DNA of 64,000 bases from JACVRW01 sp963803085 (GCA_963803085.1 CAWDLE010000024.1:1-64000), one strand, 5' to 3'; positions 1 through 10,443 are shown, numbered from the stretch's first letter. Notes: generated from the sequence alone by a model not told the origin. Program-made: numbers and translations.

Positions 1-557
1 GCCTCGTAGTCCTCCCACGTGTCGACGTCTCGCGGGATCTCGCCGCTGACCGGCACGTCGACCGCGCCGTCCGCGTGGCGGTCGAGCAGCTTCCAGACGG
101 CTTTGTCGCCGTGCATCGCCCGAAGCTCAGGGAACAGGGCGCGCGAGAACGCGAGTGGGTGGCCGCGACCGTCGGTGTAAGCACACGCGGCAATCGGCGC
201 CTCGCCCCGGCCCGCGAGCAGCGCCGCGACGTTTTCCGCGGTCACGCCCGGCTGATCGCCCAGCATCAGAACGAGTACCTCTGAGCGCGGATCCACGGCG
301 CCGAGCGCGGCTGCGATCGACGACGAGCAGCCCTCCCCGAACTCGGGGTTCTCGACGACCTCGATGCCCTCGAAATCCACGCTCTCCCGCACCGCGTCTG
401 CCGCGCCGCCGATCACACACAGAAGCTGATCGAACTCACAGGAGCGCGCCGTGCCCAGCACGTGGTCAAGCAGGGTGCCGGCTCCGTAGGGCAGCAGCTG
501 CTTCGGCTGTCCGAGTCGCTTGGAGCCGCCCGCCGCAAGCACGAGCCCGGTGACCAT
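1..557 (-). CDS. mocA: MocA-like molybdenum cofactor nucleotidyltransferase (3' end outside window)
   Basis: Reading the minus strand from ATG at 557 gives about 185 residues before the window edge. The N-terminus has the nucleotide-binding signature LAAGGSKRLGQPKQLL of the MobA/MocA NTP-transferase family, followed by a LGDQPGV metal/substrate motif and DVDTWEDY near the visible end, which is typical of MocA proteins. These enzymes attach CMP (or GMP) to molybdopterin; form I CO dehydrogenase uses the cytosine dinucleotide cofactor, so CTP is the likely substrate (inference). The start overlaps the stop of the upstream zinc-ribbon gene by one base (TGATG), so translation is probably coupled. 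It is the third gene of coxG / zinc ribbon / mocA. Confidence 0.85.
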   Translation of the reverse strand, partial: MVTGLVLAAGGSKRLGQPKQLLPYGAGTLLDHVLGTARSCEFDQLLCVIGGAADAVRESVDFEGIEVVENPEFGEGCSSSIAAALGAVDPRSEVLVLMLGDQPGVTAENVAALLAGRGEAPIAACAYTDGRGHPLAFSRALFPELRAMHGDKAVWKLLDRHADGAVDVPVSGEIPRDVDTWEDYE

Positions 558-817
558 CAGCGCCGTCGCCGGCTCATCTCGACCGGCACGTCAGCGGACA
601 CGTTGATCGTGCGGCAGCGTCCGCAGCGGATGCGGACACGCTTCCCCATGTACTCCGGGTCCATCCCGGTCGCGAGCACGTTGCCGCACTCGGCGCAGAC
701 GTAGTCGTTCGCGCCGTTGCCGCGGAAGACGGGCCTACCGGGGTCCTCCTGCACCGCCGTTCCGCCATCGGGCGGCACCTCCCCGTCGCGTATCCGGCGC
801 ATCGTCTTGCTCGGCAT
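557..817 (-). CDS. Small zinc-ribbon protein between coxG and mocA
   Basis: An 86-residue protein. Its second half holds two CxxC pairs about 21 residues apart (CAEC and CGRC), the layout of a zinc ribbon; the last residues are a basic SRRRR tail. The first half is polar and shows no recognisable fold. It starts inside the stop of coxG (TGATG, one-base overlap at 817) and ends in the start of the mocA-like gene in the same way, so the three are almost certainly co-translated. Zinc binding is read from the cysteine spacing. A role in CO dehydrogenase maturation or regulation is inferred only from position. Confidence 0.75.
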   Translation of the reverse strand: MPSKTMRRIRDGEVPPDGGTAVQEDPGRPVFRGNGANDYVCAECGNVLATGMDPEYMGKRVRIRCGRCRTINVSADVPVEMSRRRR

Positions 818-1245
818 CAGATATTCGCGAGCTTCCCGGTGAAGTCCTTGATCAGCGCGTCGAGCACGCTGACGACCACACCCTCGCCCATGGACGCGGC
901 CTTGCCGCTGATCTGGGCAGCGGTGTGAATGGTTCCGCCCCCGTCGGAGAGCGCGAAGGTCACATCCGCGTTTGCATAGCCCTGTCCGCCCGCCTCCCTC
1001 GACTTCACCTGCATCACGGCGCGATGCTCAGCGGGGTCCTGTTCGATCACTTCGACCGTGCCGGTGAACGTCATCGACATCGCGCCCATCTTGACCTTGA
1101 TCTCCGCTTTGACCGCGTCCGGGCCGGTTCGCTCGAGCACGCTGCCCCCCTCCACGCACGGAACGAGCCGGTCGAGGTCGAGGATCGCCTCCCAGGTCTC
1201 GTCAACGGGCTTGCCGGTCGTGAAGGAATGGTCCAGCTCAACCAC
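817..1245 (-). CDS. coxG: CoxG-family SRPBCC protein
   Basis: A 142-residue protein of the CoxG (carbon monoxide dehydrogenase subunit G) branch of the SRPBCC/START-like fold. It begins with the typical DHSFTTGKPVDETWEAILD segment, has the middle KMGAMSMTFTGTVEV strand characteristic of the family, and ends with a long C-terminal helix. It lacks the long C-terminal membrane tail seen in some CoxG proteins. In characterised systems CoxG links CO dehydrogenase to the membrane/quinone pool. Here it leads a three-gene minus-strand set separated from the main cox genes by the convergent YceI gene. Only 31 bases separate its start from the divergent YceI start. Confidence 0.88.
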   Translation of the reverse strand: MVELDHSFTTGKPVDETWEAILDLDRLVPCVEGGSVLERTGPDAVKAEIKVKMGAMSMTFTGTVEVIEQDPAEHRAVMQVKSREAGGQGYANADVTFALSDGGGTIHTAAQISGKAASMGEGVVVSVLDALIKDFTGKLANI

Positions 1246-1276
1246 GTGGGTCTCTCCTTGTCTTTAGGGTTCCGCC

Positions 1277-1768
1277 ATGCGCACGTTCGGCCCCGAGAAC
1301 TCCACTCTGACTGTGAAGACCAAGCGGACGGGCGCGGCCTCCAAGGCCGGGCACGACCTGCTGTTCGAGGTCACGTCGTGGTCGGCAACGCTCGACCAAG
1401 ATGCGGACCCCGCGCTCACGTTGACAGTCGACTCCGGCTCGCTGCGCGTGCTGGAGGGCAGCGGTGGTATCCAGGCCCTCGGCGACGACGACAAGGCCGG
1501 AATCGAGCAGACGATCGAAGAGGAGGTCCTCATGGGCACCCCGATCGAGTTCCGGTCGACGGCCGTTGACGGCAGGAGGCTCGAGGGGGAGCTCGAGCTC
1601 GCGGGGCAGCGTCATCCGATCAGCTTCGAGCTCGCGGGTGACGAGGACGGACGACTCACAGGCAGTGCGACCTTCAAACAGAGCGACTGGGGGATGAAGC
1701 CGTACTCGGCGCTCTTTGGCACGCTCAAGGTCGCAGACGAGGTCGAGGTCGCATTCGAGACGCGTTAG
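1277..1768 (+). CDS. YceI-like domain protein
   Basis: A 163-residue protein with the YceI lipocalin-like beta-barrel pattern: an N-terminal strand TLTVKTKRTG, a GHDLLFEVTSW segment in place of the usual SxxxFxV strand, and the C-terminal SATFKQSDWGMKPYSALFGTLKVADEVEV block. No signal peptide is visible, so it is probably cytoplasmic. YceI proteins bind isoprenoid or fatty-acid ligands; the ligand here is unknown. It is the only plus-strand gene in the first 13.9 kb, divergent from coxG and convergent with the coxL-like fragment, whose stop codon overlaps its own. Given the quinone link of CoxG, an isoprenoid-binding role beside CO dehydrogenase is tempting but unproven. Confidence 0.8.
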   Translation: MRTFGPENSTLTVKTKRTGAASKAGHDLLFEVTSWSATLDQDADPALTLTVDSGSLRVLEGSGGIQALGDDDKAGIEQTIEEEVLMGTPIEFRSTAVDGRRLEGELELAGQRHPISFELAGDEDGRLTGSATFKQSDWGMKPYSALFGTLKVADEVEVAFETR

Positions 1769-2220
1769 TCGCGGTAGACGGTCTGCGCGTCGAGCCCGCC
1801 CTCGACTCCCGGTGGCAGGGCGCCCGAGCCGTGGGCGTACATCGCGAGCTCAGCGATCGTCTGCGCCTGCGCGCCATCGCCCGTCGTCACGAAGGCGCCG
1901 TCCTGCCACATGAGGCTCTCAGGTGCCGTGTCGAGCGCCATGCCCGCGAGCAGCTTCGCCTTGTCGCGGATCTTGCCGCTCGCGCTCACGATCGCGGCCT
2001 GGGTCCCGGAGGACGGGCTCGTATTGAAGCCGTGACCCTCACCGAAGCGGTCGGTGTCTGCCGGGACGACCTTGACGTCCAGCGACGGGACGCCGAGATC
2101 CTCTGCCACGAGCTGCGCGTACCGATCCTCGTTGCCGTCGGATTCGGTGGTCAGGCTGAGCACCATCTTGCCGGTCGGGTGCACACGTAGAAAGACCGCT
2201 CGGTATGCCTCGTTAGCCAT
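1765..2220 (-). CDS. Stand-alone coxL-like domain fragment (151 aa)
   Basis: A short protein that aligns along its length with residues about 491-637 of the CoxL encoded at 5519-7909: shared blocks include LRVHPTGK/LRVHPSGK, QLVAEDLGVP/QIVAEELGIP, KIRDKAK/KVRDKAR and the closing GVEGGLDAQ/GMEGGLDAQ. The cofactor-binding loop is not kept: QTQGQGHET of CoxL is ESDGNEDR here, and YGSRSTPVSG is FNTSPSSG. It has no [2Fe-2S], active-site cysteine or catalytic glutamate regions. The frame is clean, the start overlaps the upstream 59-residue gene by 8 bases, and it sits at the end of the cox operon, so it looks translated. It may be a structural or accessory relic of a duplicated subunit; catalysis is unlikely. 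Confidence 0.75.
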   Translation of the reverse strand: MANEAYRAVFLRVHPTGKMVLSLTTESDGNEDRYAQLVAEDLGVPSLDVKVVPADTDRFGEGHGFNTSPSSGTQAAIVSASGKIRDKAKLLAGMALDTAPESLMWQDGAFVTTGDGAQAQTIAELAMYAHGSGALPPGVEGGLDAQTVYRD

Positions 2221-2392
2221 TGGGTGAACCCTCTCGCTCCAGGCGCTGGCGTTCCTGGTGGGCGGTCAGCGCGTTGTGCTCCTCCAGTTCGCAGAAGCTC
2301 GGTTGCGGTCCTCCGAGCGGATGCGGCGGCACCGCCGGGCGCTCGCAGCCGGGATAGATGCATGTCTTTGCCGCTTGGTCACTCGCTTCCAT
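2213..2392 (-). CDS. 59-residue Cys/His protein, probable small zinc finger
   Basis: A short gene read from ATG at 2392 to TAA at 2213. The protein has C11-x4-C16 (CIYPGC), C34 and H39/H45 (SFCELEEHNALTAHQERQ), a spacing compatible with a treble-clef-like zinc site of the CxGC..RP....YC...H type common in small actinobacterial proteins. The start lies inside the last codons of coxE (14-base overlap) and the end overlaps the start of the coxL-like fragment (8 bases), which supports it as a real, translationally coupled cistron rather than chance. Function is unknown; metal binding is inferred from the residues. Confidence 0.65.
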   Translation of the reverse strand: MEASDQAAKTCIYPGCERPAVPPHPLGGPQPSFCELEEHNALTAHQERQRLEREGSPNG

Positions 2393-3716
2393 CGGGCCCC
2401 CAGCCGGGCGTCGTCCTGCCCCTGCTCGGTCCGTAGCCGCTCGGCATCGCTACCGAGCTGCCCTGCACCGGGGTGGCGCTTGCCCAAGGCTCCTCGACCG
2501 GCTCGGGCTCCGGCTCGGGAAGTCGCCAGCGCTCGTCCGACGCCATTGCGTCGACCACCTCGTCGAGCGCGCCGAGGCTGTGGCCACTGACTAGAGCGTC
2601 GCAGTGGGGCAGTGCCGCCGCCATGCCACCGGCCTGGGGGGAGAAGTCGCTTGCACCCACACGCGGGTTGACCCACACGATTCTGTATGCCAGGCGCGAG
2701 AGGCGCTCCATTTCGCGCGCCACGAGCGCGGGATCGCCCCGCTCCCAGCCGTCGGACAGGATCACCACGAGAGCGCCACGCGCCATCCCCCGCCGGCCGT
2801 GGCGGTCGTTGAACGCCTTGAGCGCATCGCCGATCCGGGTGCCGCTCGACCAGTCCGGTGCCGCGGCCGCGGCGCGCTGGATGGCGCGTTCCGGGCTGCG
2901 GGAGCGAAGCGCGCGCGTCAGGCGAGTCAGGCGCGTGGCGAACACAAACGCCTCGGCATTCGGTCCGCTGCCGGCGGCGCAGGTGAGGAACTGGAGGTAG
3001 GCGCGGGCGTAGGGCTCCATCGAGCCCGATATGTCGCAGAGCATGACCACTCGGCGGCGGACGACGTGCCGGCGGCGCCGTGCGAGGCGCATGGGGTCGC
3101 CGGCGGTGTGCATGCTTCCGCGCAGCGTGCGTCGCATGTCGATGCGCTTGCCGTGGCGATCTCGCTTCGAGCGGCGCGTACGGCGCCTCGGCGTCGCAAC
3201 ATCGAGTCGCGCCATGAGCCGGTACACCTGCGCGAGCTCCGGCGGCGCGAGGGCGTCGAAGCGCTTCTCCCGGAGCAGCTCCTCGTCGCTGGCGGCCATC
3301 GGCACCGCGATCTCACGCAGATCATCCTCGCCGGCCCCGGACGCAGTTGACGAGCGACTCCCGCCGCCCACGCCTGCTTCGGCATGGCTTTCCGGGGTCG
3401 CGCTCGGCTCCGTCGCCGGGGCCCTCTCCACGTCCTCGGGCTCGAACTCGGGGCCCGGCTCACCCGCGCCGAACACCGAGAAGAAGACGGAGTCGAACGC
3501 CTTCAGCTGCGTCGAGTCCGAAACCAGGACCGCCCGCGCAACCCAGTAGAGGCGCCGGCGCGTGATCGGCTTGACGAGGGCGAGCGCGTGCGCGAAGTTC
3601 GCGCCGCGCTCGGCGGTGATCGGCACGCCGGCCTCGCGCAGGCGCCGACTGAAGGCACCCGCCAGCGCCGGCAGATCCAGATGGATCGTCCGCACGGTGA
3701 AGGCGGGGTCGGTCAT
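2379..3716 (-). CDS. coxE: CoxE, VWA-domain protein for CO dehydrogenase maturation
   Basis: A 445-residue protein. Residues about 1-75 form a helical N-terminal region, about 85-140 a low-complexity acidic/serine linker, and about 205-390 a von Willebrand factor A domain with the MIDAS motif DISGSM (in MLCDISGSMEPYAR), a conserved SSGTRIGDAL threonine loop and LSDGWERGD. This matches CoxE-like proteins, which work with the AAA+ ATPase CoxD in inserting the sulfur/copper of the [CuSMoO2] centre. The start overlaps the coxD stop as ATGA. The proline-rich C-terminal tail ends within the start of the 59-residue gene. Somewhat longer than typical CoxE because of the linker and tail. Confidence 0.9.
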   Translation of the reverse strand: MTDPAFTVRTIHLDLPALAGAFSRRLREAGVPITAERGANFAHALALVKPITRRRLYWVARAVLVSDSTQLKAFDSVFFSVFGAGEPGPEFEPEDVERAPATEPSATPESHAEAGVGGGSRSSTASGAGEDDLREIAVPMAASDEELLREKRFDALAPPELAQVYRLMARLDVATPRRRTRRSKRDRHGKRIDMRRTLRGSMHTAGDPMRLARRRRHVVRRRVVMLCDISGSMEPYARAYLQFLTCAAGSGPNAEAFVFATRLTRLTRALRSRSPERAIQRAAAAAPDWSSGTRIGDALKAFNDRHGRRGMARGALVVILSDGWERGDPALVAREMERLSRLAYRIVWVNPRVGASDFSPQAGGMAAALPHCDALVSGHSLGALDEVVDAMASDERWRLPEPEPEPVEEPWASATPVQGSSVAMPSGYGPSRGRTTPGWGPDGSE

Positions 3717-4615
3717 CGTGCCACGAGCTCGTTCAAGCCGGCCGCGCGGACCACCTCCTGATCCTCGCTGTACTTCAGCACCGAGCCGAGCGTGCGGTCG
3801 ATCGCGGCCTCGTCGAGCTGCTCCACTCCCAGCAGGTCGAGCGCCGCGACCCAGTCGATGGCCTCGGCCACGCCGGGCGGCTTCTGCACGTCGCTATCGC
3901 GCATGCGGGCAACCGCGTCCGCGACCTGCACCGCCAGCAGCTCCGATACGCCCTTGACGCGTCGCCGCACGATCTCGACCTCGCGCGCTGGCGTGGGGTA
4001 GTCGATCCAGTGGTAGAGACAGCGGCGCTTCACCGCGTCGTGGAGGTCACGCGTGCGGTTCGAGGTGAGCACGATGACCGGCGGATGCGTCGCCCGTATG
4101 GTCCCGATCTCCGGAATCGTCACCGCGGCATCGGCGAGCAGCTCGAGCAGGAACGCCTCGAAGTCGTCGTCCGCGCGGTCGATCTCGTCGATCAAGAGGA
4201 CGGCGGGTCGCGGGCCGGGGTGCTCGAGCGCGCGGAGGAGCGGGCGGCGAATCAGATAGTCGGGACCGAAGAGGTCCTCCTCGGAGAGCTTGGTACCGCT
4301 CGAATCAGCGAGCCGGATGCTCAGCAGCTGGCGGGGATAGTTCCACTCGTAGAGTGCCTCGGCCGCGTCGATGCCGTCGTAGCACTGCAGGCGGATCAGG
4401 GGCGTGTCGAGGATGGCCGCCAGAGACTTGCCGGCCTCGGTCTTCCCGACCCCGGCCTCTCCCTCGAGCAGCAGCGGCTGCGGCAGCCGAAGGCTCAGGT
4501 ACATGGACGTCGCGAGGCCCTCGTCGACGAGATAATCGACGCTCGCAAGCCGCTGAGCCAGCGTCTCTACGTCGGGGACGAGGTGGCGAATCTCGCCCGC
4601 GGCCTCACCCGTCAC
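3713..4615 (-). CDS. coxD: CoxD, MoxR-type AAA+ ATPase
   Basis: About 300 residues from GTG at 4615 (VTGEAAGEIRHL). Walker A is EGEAGVGKT, Walker B is AVLLIDEIDRAD, and the sensor region LTSNRTRDLHDAVKRRC with an arginine-finger context is present, as in MoxR/CoxD ATPases that remodel the CO dehydrogenase active site together with CoxE. An in-frame extension upstream exists (GTG at 4630 or ATG at 4684), but it would run deep into the YHS domain of coxF; the 4615 start overlaps the coxF stop by 11 bases. The stop overlaps coxE as ATGA. Confidence 0.88.
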   Translation of the reverse strand: MTGEAAGEIRHLVPDVETLAQRLASVDYLVDEGLATSMYLSLRLPQPLLLEGEAGVGKTEAGKSLAAILDTPLIRLQCYDGIDAAEALYEWNYPRQLLSIRLADSSGTKLSEEDLFGPDYLIRRPLLRALEHPGPRPAVLLIDEIDRADDDFEAFLLELLADAAVTIPEIGTIRATHPPVIVLTSNRTRDLHDAVKRRCLYHWIDYPTPAREVEIVRRRVKGVSELLAVQVADAVARMRDSDVQKPPGVAEAIDWVAALDLLGVEQLDEAAIDRTLGSVLKYSEDQEVVRAAGLNELVAR

Positions 4616-5518
4616 TTCGTGCGAGCCCACGCTCCTCCTCGAACTTGTGCCGGCAGCCCTCGCAGCAGAAGTAGACGCTTCCACCGTCGTGTTCGAGGGA
4701 GGGCGTGCCCGCTCCGACCACGACGGTCATGCCGCAGATCGGGTCGATCGCGGTGCTGGGCGCTTCCGCCGCCGCGGGCTCCGGCCCGGTGCGGCGCAGC
4801 TCGACGATGCGCGCGGCAATCGACAGCGCCACCTCCGCCGGCGTGCGCGCTCCGATGTCGAGCCCGGCGGGCGTGTCGAGCGCGTCGAGCAGGTCCTCGG
4901 CCACGCCGTCGGCGCGCAGCTCGTCGATCACGGCGGCGCCACGGCGCCTGCTGGCGACGAGCCCCACGTAGCGCACGCCGGCCTCGAGGCCGGCGCGGAG
5001 CGTCGCGACCTCGTCGTTCCCGTGCGCGGCCACCACGAGCGCGAGGTCGCCCGCGGTCGGGTTGAGGATCCCGTCCGGGATGTCCTGCGCGGCCACGATC
5101 TCGAGCCCCACGGCCGCACCGAGGACGCGCAGCTCCGCCACGATCGGCGAGTTGCCTGCCACGAGCACCCGCGGCGCGGGCAGCACCGGCTCGAGGAACA
5201 CCTCGATGGCGCCGCCCGACAGGCAGGTGTTGGTGACGGTCACGAGGCCCTCCTCGCGCGCGATCTCCTCCGGGCCGTCCGGGAGGATCCGCAGGAGGAG
5301 CGGTGTGCCGCTCTGGAGCGCCTCGAGCGAGTGGAGCCGCACGCTGTGCTGCGCGCAGACGCCGCCGATGAAGCCATCGATCGTGCCGTCGGCCTGCACG
5401 AGCCCGACGTTGCCCGGCTCCACACTGGCCGGCCGCTCCACGCGCACAACGGTCGCGATCACGTACGGCGCGCGCGCCGCGCTGAGCTCCTGCGCCCTCC
5501 GGCTGAGCTCGTCTCCGA

Positions 5519-5522
<4 letters not shown>
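4605..5522 (-). CDS. coxF: CoxF/XdhC maturation protein with C-terminal YHS domain
   Basis: A 305-residue protein from GTG at 5522, which overlaps the coxL stop as GTGA. The XdhC/CoxF part has the N-terminal VVRVERPASVEPG segment, IDGFIGGVCAQHSV, the TCLSGGAIEVFLEP strand and a Rossmann half with RVLVAGNSPIV and VVAAHGNDEVATLRAGLEAG, as in proteins that receive or sulfurate molybdenum cofactor for molybdenum hydroxylases. The last 50 residues are a separate YHS-type metal-binding module (DPICGMTV ... YFCCEGCRHKFE), with Cys residues placed as in heavy-metal YHS domains. A fusion of these two is informative because the mature enzyme carries copper next to molybdenum. Confidence 0.87.
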
Positions 5523-7905
<2,383 letters not shown>

Positions 7906-7909
<4 letters not shown>

Positions 7910-8385
7910 GCCTCCTGTTTCGTCGCGGCTTCGTGCTGGGCCGCCCACTGAACCGCGGCGACGATGTTCTTGTAGCCCGTGCAGCGACAGATCGCCCCGG
8001 AGATCGCCGTCCGGATCTCGAGGTCGGTGGGGTTCGGGTTCTCGTCGAGCAGTGCCCGGCTGGTCATCAGCATTCCGGGCGTGCAGAACCCGCACTGGAG
8101 CGCGTGCGTCTCGTGGAATCCCTGCTGCACCGGGTCCAGCACGCCGTTCTGCTCAAGTGACTCGACGGTCCGGATCTCGTGGCCCTCACACATCACGGCC
8201 AGGGTGGTGCACGACTTGATCGGCTCGCCGTCCATCAACACGACGCACGCGCCGCAGTTGGAGGTGTCGCAGCCCCAGTGGGTGCCCGTGAGCCCAGGGG
8301 TGTCGCGAATGAAGTGGACGAGCAGCTGGCGCGGCTCGACGTCGCGCGAGACAGCCTCGCCGTTGATCGAAATGGTCACTTGCAT
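7906..8385 (-). CDS. coxS: CO dehydrogenase iron-sulfur subunit
   Basis: A 159-residue subunit with two [2Fe-2S] clusters. The plant-ferredoxin-type N-terminal cluster is ligated by Cys 39, 44, 47 and 59 (CDTSNCGAC ... SC), and the helical C-terminal cluster by Cys 98, 101, 133 and 135 (CGFC ... CRC). These carry electrons from the molybdenum site in CoxL to the FAD in CoxM. ATG at 8385 was chosen over an upstream in-frame start at 8424 because the longer version adds an unrelated basic stretch overlapping coxM; only 4 bases separate it from the coxM stop. Confidence 0.95.
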
Positions 8386-8389
8386 TGGG

Positions 8390-9274
8390 TCAGCCCTCCT
8401 GGTGCTGCGCGCGAGCCGCCGCACGGCGCAGGGCGCGTTTGGTGAGCACGCCCGCTAGATGACGCTTGTAGTCCACCGGCCCGCGTCCGTCCGGAAGCGG
8501 GGCGCAGTCCTCTGAGGAGATCTCGCCCGCCTGCTCGAACAGCTCCTCGGACGGCGCCTTGCCGCGCAGCAGATCCTCCGCGCGGGAGACGTGGACGGTG
8601 GTCGGCCCCACCGCACTCAGCGCCACACCCGCGTTGACGATCGTGCCGTTTTCGATCCAGAGCGCGGCCGACGCTGCAGCGACCGCCCAGTCGCCTGCCC
8701 GGCGCTCGACCTTCTCGTGAGCGCTGCCCGACAGCACCCCGCCCGCCGGTAGCGGCAACCTGACCTCGGTCAGCATCTCGCCGTCGCCCACCGCCGTCAT
8801 GTACGGGCCGATGTGGAACTCGTCCAGGCCAACGACGCGCTCGCCCTCGGTGCCGCGGATCACAACCGACCCCCTCAGTGCCGAGCAGACGGCCGAGAGG
8901 TCCTCCGCGGCGTCGGCCTGGCATAGCGAGCCGCCGATCGTCCCACGGTTGCGCACCACAGGGTCGGCGATCACCTGCTCGGCGTCCCGGAAGGCTGGGA
9001 AGCGCTCGGCGAGCGCTTCCGACTTGAGCAACTCCACGTGGCGAGTCAGCGCGCCGATTCGAAGCTCGTCACCCTCCTCGCGGATGTAGGAGAGCTCGTG
9101 GAGATCGTTGATGTCGATCAGGTGCTCTGGATTCGCGAGGCGGAGCTTCATCATCGGCAGCAGGCTGTGCCCGCCGGCGATGATGCGCGCCTCGGAGCCG
9201 AGCCGCTGCAGGGCCTCGATGGCGCCCTCGACGCTGGTGGCGCGTTCGTACTCGAATGAGGCGGGGGTCTGCAC
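8390..9274 (-). CDS. coxM: CO dehydrogenase FAD-binding subunit
   Basis: A 294-residue flavoprotein subunit. FAD motifs of the molybdenum hydroxylase medium subunits are visible: AGGHSLLPMMKLR near residues 33-45 and RGTIGGSLCQADAAEDL in the middle, followed by a CO dehydrogenase flavoprotein C-terminal domain. It passes electrons from the CoxS clusters towards the respiratory chain. Gene order coxM-coxS-coxL is canonical. It begins only 3 bases after the stop of the last of five small membrane-protein genes, so it has no room for its own promoter and is likely transcribed with them. Confidence 0.95.
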   Translation of the reverse strand: MQTPASFEYERATSVEGAIEALQRLGSEARIIAGGHSLLPMMKLRLANPEHLIDINDLHELSYIREEGDELRIGALTRHVELLKSEALAERFPAFRDAEQVIADPVVRNRGTIGGSLCQADAAEDLSAVCSALRGSVVIRGTEGERVVGLDEFHIGPYMTAVGDGEMLTEVRLPLPAGGVLSGSAHEKVERRAGDWAVAAASAALWIENGTIVNAGVALSAVGPTTVHVSRAEDLLRGKAPSEELFEQAGEISSEDCAPLPDGRGPVDYKRHLAGVLTKRALRRAAARAQHQEG

Positions 9275-9277
9275 GAG

Positions 9278-10174
9278 CTAGCTCCTGTCGTCGGTGTCGA
9301 CCTGTCGAGGCGCGGCGCCGGCGTCCTTCAGGTCCGGCTCCACTCCCTCCTCGGGAGATTCCGGACCCCCGTCGGAGATCGCGTCGGCCTCATCGCCGCC
9401 ACTCGGGTCGATGCCGCTCTCGGTCGCCGGCTCGTCGGAGCCGGTCGTCTCCCCGAGGGCCGAGCTGCCGAGCTGCGGATCGTCCGCCAGCATGTCGCGC
9501 GGCGCGTCGGATCCTCCGAGCTCGGCGGGGACGATGCCCTTGGCGGCGGTTTCGGCCCACTCGCCCTTCTCGCGGAGCTCCGCCTCGTCCGGGGTGGTCC
9601 CGCCGCGCTGCTCGCTCGGCGGGTACTGCACGGGCGCGCCGGTGCCGATGATGGGCGAGCGCGCCAGCTTCTCCGGGCGCGTCTGGCGGGCCTCGGGGTA
9701 CAGGGAGCGTGCGTCGAGGCTGCCCCCCTCCACGTTCCGCAGCACAGGGCCGGCGGGACTGGCGACGGCGATCGGCGCCTCTCGCCCGAGCCGGGCGAGC
9801 GTGAGCGTTCCCTTCGTGTACACCTCCGAGATGCGCGGGGGCTTCACGGTCTTGCTGTCGGGGAAGTTGCGCAGCCCCTCGGCCGCGGCCCCCGGATACA
9901 GGCCCTCGACCAGGCCCACGGAGTCCACGAGGCCCGCCTTCTTGACGAGCAGGCCCTCGAGCAGGTCGACGCCCGCGTCGAGGTTCGCGTTGATGTCCTT
10001 GACGACATCCGCGACGGGGGCGCTCTTCTCGATGATCCCTCCAACTCCGGTGATCGCCTCGTCGAGGCCCGAGGTGATCTGTCTCAGCGCGAAGATCGTC
10101 GACACGAGGTAGTAGACGAGCGCGAGGACGATCAACAGGACCGCGATGATCAGCACTACGCCTGCCGCCGGCAT
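9278..10174 (-). CDS. Single-pass membrane protein with long acidic tail, joined to the cox operon
   Basis: A 298-residue protein from ATG at 10174. Residues about 4-28 are a strong transmembrane segment (VVLIIAVLLIVLALVYYLV), followed by an amphipathic helical region (about 35-75, with repeated ITSGLDEAITGVGGIIEKS-like heptads) and a beta-rich stretch. The last 130 residues are Pro/Gly/acidic low complexity. No enzymatic motif is seen. It is the fifth of five consecutive small membrane-protein genes and ends 3 bases before coxM. A role in anchoring or organising CO dehydrogenase at the membrane is inference from linkage. Confidence 0.8.
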   Translation of the reverse strand: MPAAGVVLIIAVLLIVLALVYYLVSTIFALRQITSGLDEAITGVGGIIEKSAPVADVVKDINANLDAGVDLLEGLLVKKAGLVDSVGLVEGLYPGAAAEGLRNFPDSKTVKPPRISEVYTKGTLTLARLGREAPIAVASPAGPVLRNVEGGSLDARSLYPEARQTRPEKLARSPIIGTGAPVQYPPSEQRGGTTPDEAELREKGEWAETAAKGIVPAELGGSDAPRDMLADDPQLGSSALGETTGSDEPATESGIDPSGGDEADAISDGGPESPEEGVEPDLKDAGAAPRQVDTDDRS

Positions 10175-10176
10175 TG

Positions 10177-10443
10177 CTACTCCTCCTCCGCGTCGTCGAC
10201 GATCACGTCGAGGGAGCCGCCGTAGCCGGCCACCACCTCGACGGTCTGCTTCACCTGGGCCTGCGTGGTGAGAAGCAGCGGGACCGCGTCGAGGTCCCTT
10301 GACCCGGCCTGCGCCGCCGCGGCGATCCGGTCGACGCTCGGCACGATGCTGCGCGCGGCGTCGAGCACGCCCTTCAGCAGGTACACGACAACGGGCAGGA
10401 CGACCACAATGAGGAGTACGTCCCCGATCCACCAGAGGGTCAT
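10177..10443 (-). CDS. Small single-pass membrane protein 4 of 5
   Basis: 88 residues. An N-terminal transmembrane helix (about residues 3-24, LWWIGDVLLIVVVLPVVVYLL) is followed by a helical segment with VLDAARSIVPSVDRI and an acidic end (DDAEEE). No known domain. ATG at 10443 overlaps the upstream gene's stop as ATGA and its stop lies two bases before the next start. Like its neighbours it has the organisation of a membrane-tethered short helix. Confidence 0.75.
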   Translation of the reverse strand: MTLWWIGDVLLIVVVLPVVVYLLKGVLDAARSIVPSVDRIAAAAQAGSRDLDAVPLLLTTQAQVKQTVEVVAGYGGSLDVIVDDAEEE

